14,279 bases of DNA from Flavobacteriaceae bacterium (GTDB taxonomy: Bacteria; Bacteroidota; Bacteroidia; Flavobacteriales; Flavobacteriaceae). The notes below the pieces were generated by a model that did not search any database, was not told the origin of the DNA, and saw nothing but the letters and a program-made list of their open reading frames with translations. The stretch is from the NCBI GenBank assembly GCA_013003145.1, contig JABDLH010000192.1:1-14279 (forward strand), in the 5' to 3' direction. Positions 1-5,749 of the stretch are shown here, piece by piece. The position numbers were made by a program, and so were the translations under genes. Within the stretch, counting starts at the first letter, position 1. Each line of letters starts with the position of its first letter.

Positions 1-900
1 GAGTGGTTTTAACACGTAGTTCTCCAGGTCTAAACCTTCCGGGCGTTTATCCAGGTAATACGATGTTGGGATGTACTCGTGCTGCAGCATGGGCATGATC
101 GATTTAGAGATCAGGTTAAACCAATCAGGGTGTGAAATCCAGTTCACATCCAGGTCTTCGTTAAACCTGAAAGGTAATTGGAGGTCCGGGTATTGCAGCA
201 GGTCATCCTGGATCACCCGGTTGTATATCCTGCGTATGGGCACCTTCTTTCCATCTTTTTCATAGAAAAGCTGTCGCCCTTCTTTAAGTATTTTAGTGGC
301 ACAGACCACCTCTATCCCCAAAGCTTTTTTTGTGGCCCAGAAATCGATCCTCGTCTTCTGCTTTTCCGGGAAAAGCTCTAATAATATAACCTGCTCTTTG
401 GGTTGAGGCCCTAATATTACCTTTCTCATTTTCTCCAGGTAGGCTGTAGCAGTCATATCGCCGAAAAGGTAATCAAAGCGATCCACCGGTACGGCAGGAT
501 AAAATTTACGGTACGCTGCACCCAGATAGTTCTGGTACAGGAATAATGAAGGGAAAGCCTGAAGCTCTATCAGCTGCGGAACTAATTTTCCGTCGGCTCC
601 TGCGCATATCCCAAAATCGATCGCCAGGAAATGAGGGTCTTCCAAAGGTGTGTTACTGCGTAGCGTTTCGGGAATGTATTTTTCGCGAAGTGCGTAAAAA
701 TCCAGCTGATCTATCTGCTCAATGATGGCTTCACAGGCACTGAAGATCATCTCCTTGGTTTCTTTATTGATAAATACCGGGGTTTCAGAGATCCGGAAGC
801 CGGCCGGTTCATCAAACCTGGTTTTCATATCCTCGAGCAGCGCCTTGTATTGCGATTCGTCAAATGAATGGTTAAATGAGGCGCGTACTTCGGGTATCAT
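1..900 (-). CDS. Probable circularly permuted ATP-grasp-like protein (partial, C-terminus off left edge)
   Basis: The reading frame opens with ATG at 900 and stays open for exactly 300 codons to the window edge, so only the N-terminal part is visible. Its start overlaps the stop of the upstream amidotransferase gene by 4 bases (ATGA), which implies translational coupling. Visible motifs, in order: an acidic strand 'AIDFGI' near residue 95, then 'LIELQAFPSL' near 112, then 'VILLELFPEKQ' and 'RRIYNRVIQDD' further on, and finally 'NYVLKPL' at the edge, with Lys298 in the position expected for an ATP-binding lysine. This order (acidic metal-binding segment first, ATP-lysine segment last) is that of circularly permuted ATP-grasp proteins related to the DUF404/glutathionylspermidine synthase group. 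The family call is my inference from motif order; a hypothetical protein of another fold remains possible. If correct, it would form an amide bond at ATP cost, as the last visible enzyme of the amidoligase operon. Confidence 0.75.
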   Translation of the reverse strand, partial: MIPEVRASFNHSFDESQYKALLEDMKTRFDEPAGFRISETPVFINKETKEMIFSACEAIIEQIDQLDFYALREKYIPETLRSNTPLEDPHFLAIDFGICAGADGKLVPQLIELQAFPSLFLYQNYLGAAYRKFYPAVPVDRFDYLFGDMTATAYLEKMRKVILGPQPKEQVILLELFPEKQKTRIDFWATKKALGIEVVCATKILKEGRQLFYEKDGKKVPIRRIYNRVIQDDLLQYPDLQLPFRFNEDLDVNWISHPDWFNLISKSIMPMLQHEYIPTSYYLDKRPEGLDLENYVLKPL

Positions 901-1733
901 GCGGAGACATATTTTGATTGAACAATAGCATCGGTTGCATTCCGCAGAAATTGCGGAATCAGGATGCCGTGAGTCTTCAGGATCTTATCCTCATCTCTGA
1001 GGTGTAGCAACATTTCCTCAAACTTAGCTTCGCCCTTGTGCTTAATGATGAGTTTTTGTTTTTCTTCTTTCTGGAAGTGCATATGCATCCCGTCTGCATC
1101 GGCTTCGGGGTGAAACTGCACGCCGACGATCTCATCGGTAAAACGGATTGCCATGACCGCCCTTTCCAGGGGTACTTTCGGACGTTCTTTTTCCCTGCAA
1201 AGCACTTTAGCGCCAAAGGCGTTCATATTCTTCTGCCGTACCTCAACCACTTGGTATTCCCTGGAATCTACAGCGTAAAATGGGTCATCCAGGTCTTTAA
1301 GCAAAGGCTCTTCCTTTCCGTGGGCCGTCTTATGCACCGGCATGACACCAAAGGCCATAGAGCGTCTCTTCGTAATCTTTGCCAGTTTCCAGTGCTGGCA
1401 TGCCAACTGGAAGGAATGACAAATAAGGAACACATGTTTTTTATCCTCGCTCAGGGTATTGTGATCTTTCAGCTCATCCAGGAAAAGCTGGAATTCAGTT
1501 TCCCAGGTCTTCCCTGTGCTTTTTGGACTTCCGGGGCCGCCGGAACCGATAAAAATATCGAAATCCTCAATCTTGGGTAGTTTGTTATCCACCCTTACAT
1601 CAAAGACCTTGTATGTGCCATCTACTCCATCCTCTGCCAGGAAATTCTCCACGAGACTCCGGATACAACGCATCCCCTCGTTGGGTTCGCCGGCATTCAT
1701 ATCCAATACGGCTATTTTAATTAATTTCTTCAT
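897..1733 (-). CDS. Class I glutamine amidotransferase-like protein
   Basis: A 278-residue protein with a class I amidotransferase fold. An oxyanion-type loop 'GSGGPGSP' lies at about 63-70, the candidate nucleophile Cys105 sits in 'LICHSFQ', and the His208/Glu210 pair sits in 'VQFHPEAD', so the Cys-His-Glu triad is complete. The family releases ammonia from glutamine or hydrolyses gamma-glutamyl bonds; which applies here cannot be read. Cys105 is flanked by Ile and His instead of the usual glycine-rich GxCxGxQ setting. An in-frame ATG at 1754 would add seven residues (MLMKERV), but I chose 1733 because AAGGA lies 9-13 bases before it and an internal -7-like box lies just upstream. The gene follows the GCS2 ligase by 65 bp, and its last codons overlap the next gene by 4 bases. 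There is no signal peptide, so it is cytoplasmic. Co-transcription with three ligases suggests it feeds or edits an amide-bond pathway. Confidence 0.88.
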   Translation of the reverse strand: MKKLIKIAVLDMNAGEPNEGMRCIRSLVENFLAEDGVDGTYKVFDVRVDNKLPKIEDFDIFIGSGGPGSPKSTGKTWETEFQLFLDELKDHNTLSEDKKHVFLICHSFQLACQHWKLAKITKRRSMAFGVMPVHKTAHGKEEPLLKDLDDPFYAVDSREYQVVEVRQKNMNAFGAKVLCREKERPKVPLERAVMAIRFTDEIVGVQFHPEADADGMHMHFQKEEKQKLIIKHKGEAKFEEMLLHLRDEDKILKTHGILIPQFLRNATDAIVQSKYVSA

Positions 1734-1758
1734 CACTCGTTCCTTCATTAACAAGCTG

Positions 1759-1766
1759 CAAATCTA
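1759..1766 (-). promoter_or_regulatory. Internal -7-like promoter box before the amidotransferase gene
   Basis: On the minus strand the 65-bp gap between the GCS2 ligase and the amidotransferase contains TAGATTTG, an exact match to the Bacteroidota -7 consensus TAnnTTTG. It lies 25 bp ahead of the ATG at 1733. No convincing TTTG-type -33 element is found 19-21 bp upstream, so this may be chance in an AT-rich gap. Confidence 0.3.
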
Positions 1767-1798
1767 CGCATTATATAAGGTGCATCCCTTAATTTTAA

Positions 1799-2896
1799 CT
1801 AAAGCCCTTTAGATGTCTCGCAGATAATATAATCAACCACCTTCACCAGGTCACCGGTCTCATGGAAAACCTTTAACTGGCGATCCGCACCGGAGCCCTG
1901 TTCCAGCATTTGGTACACGTAATTCACCTCTCTCCGACAAGCGAGGTCATCCACTACATCATCGATAAAATCGAGCAACTCGATCATGAGGCTCTTAAAC
2001 GGCACTTCAGTTTCTTTCCCGAAATCGATCAGTTTGGCTTCTACACCATATCGTCCTGCTCTCCACTTATTCTCATTGATCAGGACACGCCTGTAGGTCC
2101 TGAAGCTCTGGTTCTTCCGGTGCAATTTGATTAGTTTGCAAATTATGCATTGCATCAACGCGGCAACACAAATTACCTCGTCCACGGTCATCATCATGTC
2201 GCAGATACGAAACTCCACCGTAGGGTAGAAAGGGTGCAGCCTTAAATCCCACCAGATCTTTTTCCCATTATCGATACACCCGGTTTTAACCAGCACGTTG
2301 ATAAACCTGTCATATTCTTCCACACTGGAGAAATAAGGGGGGATGCCTGTACGTGGGAATTTATCAAAAATCTTAGAGCGGAACGACTTAAATCCCGTCT
2401 CGTGACCTTCCCAGAAAGGGGAGTTGGTTGATAAAGCGTAGAGATGTGGTAAAAAATACCGGGCGACATTCATGATCTGCATGCCTTCTTCCCGGTTGGG
2501 GATGCCGACGTGGACGTGCATCCCAAAGATCAGGTTAGAACGGGCCACATCCTTCATTTCCTCTATAAGTTGATCATAGCGGGGGTCCGGAGTAATCAGC
2601 TGGTCCCTCCAATGCGAACAGGGGTGGGTGCCGGCAGCGGCAACTTTTAAGCCTTCGTTTGCAGCAAGGGCGATGATCTGCTGTCGCAGGTATGAAACCT
2701 CGTCCCGGGCCTGCTGAATGTTCTCGCAGATATTGGTTCCCATTTCCACCACAGATTGGTGCATTTCCTGTTTTATGCGTTCCTTGAGAATGATCTGTCC
2801 GTCCTTGATAATTTTAGACATCTGTGAACGCAACATCAGGCTATCGCCGTCCAGGATCTGAAATTCTTCTTCTATGCCCAGTGTGAACTTTTCCAT
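1799..2896 (-). CDS. GCS2-type carboxylate-amine ligase (YbdK-like)
   Basis: A full-length 365-residue cytoplasmic enzyme of the glutamate-cysteine ligase type 2 family, whose members condense the gamma-carboxyl of glutamate (or another carboxylate) with an amine using ATP. Seen motifs: 'GIEEEFQ' at 7-13 (metal-binding glutamates), 'SVVEMGT' at 48-54, 'GTHP' at 89-92, 'GMHVHVGI' at 125-132, 'STNSPFW.G..TG' at 156-168, 'PRTGIP' at 181-186, and 'LHPFYPTVEFRICD' at 220-233. All segments associated with activity appear intact and the length is normal for the family. Known members such as E. coli YbdK have weak glutamate-cysteine ligase activity in vitro, but the physiological substrate of most is unknown. 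It starts 21 bp after the stop of the ATP-grasp gene. The neighbouring ATP-grasp and amidotransferase genes argue for a dedicated metabolite pathway and not plain glutathione synthesis. Confidence 0.93.
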   Translation of the reverse strand: MEKFTLGIEEEFQILDGDSLMLRSQMSKIIKDGQIILKERIKQEMHQSVVEMGTNICENIQQARDEVSYLRQQIIALAANEGLKVAAAGTHPCSHWRDQLITPDPRYDQLIEEMKDVARSNLIFGMHVHVGIPNREEGMQIMNVARYFLPHLYALSTNSPFWEGHETGFKSFRSKIFDKFPRTGIPPYFSSVEEYDRFINVLVKTGCIDNGKKIWWDLRLHPFYPTVEFRICDMMMTVDEVICVAALMQCIICKLIKLHRKNQSFRTYRRVLINENKWRAGRYGVEAKLIDFGKETEVPFKSLMIELLDFIDDVVDDLACRREVNYVYQMLEQGSGADRQLKVFHETGDLVKVVDYIICETSKGL

Positions 2897-2917
2897 CGGA
2901 TGTTTTTTGGTCTGCTG

Positions 2918-4015
2918 TTATTTCTTTTTCGGGCTGCTCTTAGCCTTGGGAGCTGCCTTTTTTTTGGGAGTCGCTGCCTTTTTTGCTGCTACCTGCTTTT
3001 TAACCTCCGTTTTAGCAGCTTCTGAAGCTGACTTCAATCCCATACTCGATTTCCTGGGTGCAGGTCCGGAAACCGCCTCCTGCAGGAAGGTCCCCCAGGT
3101 ACAATTGTTTTTCTTGGCCTTGTAAGCCTTTGCTTTATCAATAGCCAGCTTGGCCGAGTGTTCCACGATCCAGTCAAAATTTTGCTGTCCTACCGAATTA
3201 ATATCCGCATCCGGGGCAGGGTTACAGAAATCTATGGCATAGGGAATACCGTTTCTCACAGCAAATTCTACGGTATTAAAGTCGTAGCCCAGGGCCTTGT
3301 TCAGTTTTATGGTCAGGTCGTGGATGGTCTTCATCAGTTTCTTATGTTCGTCCCCCTTAGTCTTTGGCTCCGTAGCATAACGCTGGTGAAATTCGTTCCG
3401 GGGTTCATAAGGCATGATATGTACATATTTCTGCCCCAGGCAGTACACCCTATAGTAATCATCAAAAACGATCTCTTCCTGTAGCATCATCACCAGCTGT
3501 TCAGTTTCACCGTGTTTGGCAAAAAGATCTTCCGGGCTATCCACCTTGTAAACGCTTTTCCATCCGCCTCCTGAATGTGGTTTCATATAGGCAGGGAAGC
3601 CGATATAGTCAAACATATAATCCCAATCCAACGGTGCCCTGAGATTGCGGAAAGATTTCTCAGAAGTGTCATCCGGCCTTTCTTTGGACGGCAGTAATAC
3701 CGTCTTAGGGACGGGAACACCCAATTTCACGGATAGACAGTTGTTAAAGAATTTCTCATCTGCACTCCACCAGAAAGGGTTGTTGATCACCGCAGTTCCC
3801 ATCAGGGCAGCATTTTTAAGGTAAGACCGGTAGAAGGGGACCTCCTGTGAGATCCGGTCTATGATCACGTGGTACCCATAGTCAATACCCTGTTGCACTT
3901 TATCTATCTGTACGGCTTCGGCCATGACCTTACCGTCTCCCATCTGGTTCACTCGCTCTATAAATGCCCATGGAAAAGTATCTTCCATTCCAAATAGTAT
4001 TCCGACTTTTTTCAT
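2918..4015 (-). CDS. ATP-grasp ligase with lysine-rich C-terminal tail
   Basis: A 365-residue protein. Residues 1 to about 310 form an ATP-grasp ligase: an N-terminal 'KKVGILFGMED' strand-loop, the ATP-binding Lys145 in 'AYMKPHSGGGWKSVYKV', a central 'LQEEI' hinge near 178-182, and the metal-binding set Glu250, Asp262 and Asn265 in 'VEFAVRNG...AIDFCNPAPD'. The family activates a carboxylate as an acyl phosphate and joins it to an amine, thiol or alcohol. Residues 320-365 are a separate low-complexity tail made of Lys, Ala, Pro and Ser with almost no acidic residues, like a histone H1 C-terminus; this is not part of the ATP-grasp fold. The DNA of the tail carries two A-runs matching the A-AAA-AAG slippery heptamer. 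The gene lies 27 bp after the esterase gene and 21 bp before the GCS2 ligase. Its substrate is unknown; it resembles small-molecule or peptide ligases more than D-Ala-D-Ala ligase. Confidence 0.9.
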   Translation of the reverse strand: MKKVGILFGMEDTFPWAFIERVNQMGDGKVMAEAVQIDKVQQGIDYGYHVIIDRISQEVPFYRSYLKNAALMGTAVINNPFWWSADEKFFNNCLSVKLGVPVPKTVLLPSKERPDDTSEKSFRNLRAPLDWDYMFDYIGFPAYMKPHSGGGWKSVYKVDSPEDLFAKHGETEQLVMMLQEEIVFDDYYRVYCLGQKYVHIMPYEPRNEFHQRYATEPKTKGDEHKKLMKTIHDLTIKLNKALGYDFNTVEFAVRNGIPYAIDFCNPAPDADINSVGQQNFDWIVEHSAKLAIDKAKAYKAKKNNCTWGTFLQEAVSGPAPRKSSMGLKSASEAAKTEVKKQVAAKKAATPKKKAAPKAKSSPKKK

Positions 4016-4042
4016 AATGTTTTGGTTTATTCTAGTTAATGA

Positions 4043-4753
4043 TCAAAAATAGCGGCCGATGTATTCGGGGAATACCATCTTCCAAAGGGGCCAGTCATGG
4101 TCTATCCATTGCTTTTCATCATACCAATAAGGAATTCCCTTATTGGCCAGGATGTTGGCCATATGTTCATTTTTTGGTTTACAGCTGTCCCAGTTAGAAG
4201 TGCTCAGCACTATTTGCATATGCATGAATTTCCATGACTCCTCATTCTGCATAAACTCGTCCGGGCAATTAAAGTAGATCCTCATGTCATCAGACAATGG
4301 GGTGAAGTTCCTGATGTTGAAGACCCCGGACATGGAAAAAAGGTGAGATACCAGGTCGGGTAAGCGGAAGGCTGTATTCGCCGCGTGGTAACCCCCGAAG
4401 CTAACGCCGGCTACGCCTATCCTATGTGTATTACATTCCTGTTGAATATAAGGGATAAGTTCATCTTTCAGGAATTGCATGTACAGTTCATAATTGTGGA
4501 TCTTCACTTCGGAAGAAAGATCGTCCGCGTAGAATGATAGCCCGTCTATAGTCTCTACGTTATATAGTTTGATCTTCCCCTGATCTATAAAATGCATTAC
4601 GGACTGGTTAAGTCCAAAATCACGGTTCTGGGTATAACTCCCGTATGATGAGGGGAACATTAGAATAGGGTGGCCCCAATGCCCGGTAATTTCCAAATTG
4701 ATATCACGCCCGAGAATATTGGAGTAATATTGTATATGTCTTGCTGTTGCCAT
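4043..4753 (-). CDS. Esterase-domain protein, COG4947-like alpha/beta hydrolase
   Basis: A 236-residue cytoplasmic alpha/beta hydrolase (no signal peptide). The N-terminus has the pattern 'YYSNILGRDINLEI.GHWGHPILMFPSS', typical of the COG4947 group of esterase-domain proteins. The nucleophile elbow is GVSFGG at 116-121 (Ser118), and 'DHDWPLW' near 218-224 supplies the likely catalytic His219. The acid residue is uncertain, with Asp189 as a candidate. Family members are distant relatives of esterase D and antigen 85, and their substrates are largely unknown. It is the first gene of the minus-strand ligase operon and lies directly downstream of a good Bacteroidota-type promoter that leaves almost no 5' leader. 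Its place in the operon suggests it hydrolyses or transfers an acyl group on the pathway's product or intermediate, which is inference. Confidence 0.87.
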   Translation of the reverse strand: MATARHIQYYSNILGRDINLEITGHWGHPILMFPSSYGSYTQNRDFGLNQSVMHFIDQGKIKLYNVETIDGLSFYADDLSSEVKIHNYELYMQFLKDELIPYIQQECNTHRIGVAGVSFGGYHAANTAFRLPDLVSHLFSMSGVFNIRNFTPLSDDMRIYFNCPDEFMQNEESWKFMHMQIVLSTSNWDSCKPKNEHMANILANKGIPYWYDEKQWIDHDWPLWKMVFPEYIGRYF

Positions 4754-4758
4754 TATCT

Positions 4759-4789
4759 TAAATGTAGCTTATTTTACATTCTTTAACAA
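4759..4789 (-). promoter_or_regulatory. Promoter of the ligase operon (-33 TTG, -7 TACATTTA)
   Basis: On the minus strand TTG (4787-4789) is separated by exactly 20 bp from TACATTTA (4759-4766). This fits the Bacteroidota arrangement TTTG-N19-21-TAnnTTTG with one mismatch in the -7 box. The -7 box ends only 5 bases before the ATG at 4753, so transcripts would be leaderless or nearly so. Confidence 0.55.
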
Positions 4790-4828
4790 CTAATTACCTC
4801 GTACTGAAGCATTTTTGTTAGCTGTCGG

Positions 4829-4861
4829 GTTCGGATAAATTCCCGGGAATAAGTATACTTG
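4829..4861 (+). promoter_or_regulatory. Weak candidate promoter for the divergent esterase gene
   Basis: TATACTTG (4854-4861) is one base off TAnnTTTG and stands 17 bases before the ATG at 4879. A degenerate -33 (GTTCGG, 4829-4834) lies 19 bp upstream of it. The better TTTTTG at 4812-4817 is 36 bp away, too far to pair with this box. The 125-bp gap 4754-4878 holds both divergent promoters and no other recognisable element. Confidence 0.3.
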
Positions 4862-4878
4862 CACTTATATAGCCGATC

Positions 4879-5742
4879 ATGTCGTTTGAAATTGATATCA
4901 TAAGCCTGAAAGGGCGTTTTTATTCCAAGAATCTTAAGAGAAAAGTAGTATTCCGCTGGGTGGCCCCGGCCGATTACCAGAAAGAAGGGGGAACATTCCC
5001 GGTGCTCCTGATGAATGACGGGCAGGATTTCAGGGCTATGACCCTGGAAAACACCCTCATCAATGCCTTTAATGATGCCACCCTGAGTCCTTTTATATAT
5101 ATTGGGATAGAGACTGATCATCGCAGGATGCAGGAATACGGGATTTCAGGTTCTCCAGATTATAAGGGCCGAGGCGAGCGGGCCACAGCTTACAGCAAGT
5201 TTATCATCGAAGAGTTTATTCCTTTTCTTCAACGGGAATTCAAGGTGTCTGATAAAGCAGCAGACTGGGTTTTCTGCGGGATGTCCCTCGGAGGACTATC
5301 TGCCTTTGACATCGCCTACTCCCACCCTGATCATTTCAGGGGAATAGGGGTTTTCAGCGGTTCATTTTGGTGGCGCGATAAGGCCTATGTTCCGGGGGAT
5401 CTTGAAGATAGGAGCAGGATGGTACTCAAACTGGTAGAGGACAATCCCATGGCCGAAGATATGCGGTTCTGGTTTCAGTGCGGCACCCAGGACGAAATTG
5501 CAGACAGGAATAAAAACGGCGTGATCGACGCCATAGACGATACAAAAGATCTTATCCGCGAATTACAGAAAAAGGGATATAGCTACCCGGGGGATATCGC
5601 ATACGTTGAGGTAAAAGGCGGGCGACACGACCTTCCTACCTGGGCAAGAGTCTTCCCTGATTTCCTGAAATGGGCTTTCCCGGTGACCAAAGAGGTGCCG
5701 GTGAGTATTCCCGTTGAGACTGGCCCTCCGTCTAAATCCTGA
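4879..5742 (+). CDS. Esterase D/Fes-type alpha/beta hydrolase with EF-hand-like loop
   Basis: The only plus-strand gene: a 287-residue alpha/beta hydrolase of the putative esterase family (PF00756 type), without a signal peptide. 'PVLLMNDGQDF' at 41-51 is the typical early strand and oxyanion region. GMSLGG at 134-139 is the nucleophile elbow (Ser136), 'CGTQDE' at 201-206 offers the acid Asp205, and 'GGRHDLPTW' at 247-255 provides His250, so the triad looks complete. Right after the acid strand comes a 12-residue loop, Asp209 to Asp220 (DRNKNGVIDAID), with EF-hand spacing of Asp/Asn ligands and the central Gly; it could bind calcium. The family includes enterochelin esterases, feruloyl/acetyl esterases and mycolyltransferases. 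The substrate is unknown here. It diverges from the ligase operon across a shared 125-bp promoter gap, suggesting co-regulation, and converges with the acetyltransferase gene with 7 bp between stops. Confidence 0.9.
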   Translation: MSFEIDIISLKGRFYSKNLKRKVVFRWVAPADYQKEGGTFPVLLMNDGQDFRAMTLENTLINAFNDATLSPFIYIGIETDHRRMQEYGISGSPDYKGRGERATAYSKFIIEEFIPFLQREFKVSDKAADWVFCGMSLGGLSAFDIAYSHPDHFRGIGVFSGSFWWRDKAYVPGDLEDRSRMVLKLVEDNPMAEDMRFWFQCGTQDEIADRNKNGVIDAIDDTKDLIRELQKKGYSYPGDIAYVEVKGGRHDLPTWARVFPDFLKWAFPVTKEVPVSIPVETGPPSKS

Positions 5743-5749
5743 TTAGTTA

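Noticed and set aside
71..381. Short plus-strand frames at the left end
   Set aside because: They are shadows of the minus-strand 300-codon partial gene, which overlaps its neighbour by ATGA and has coherent motifs.
1038..1580. A 180-codon plus-strand open frame
   Set aside because: It is opposite the amidotransferase gene, which has clear catalytic motifs; the plus-strand translation shows no family features.
4783..5121. A 112-codon minus-strand frame upstream of the esterase operon
   Set aside because: It overlaps the divergent promoter gap and the start of the plus-strand esterase on the opposite strand, and has no coding-like motifs.
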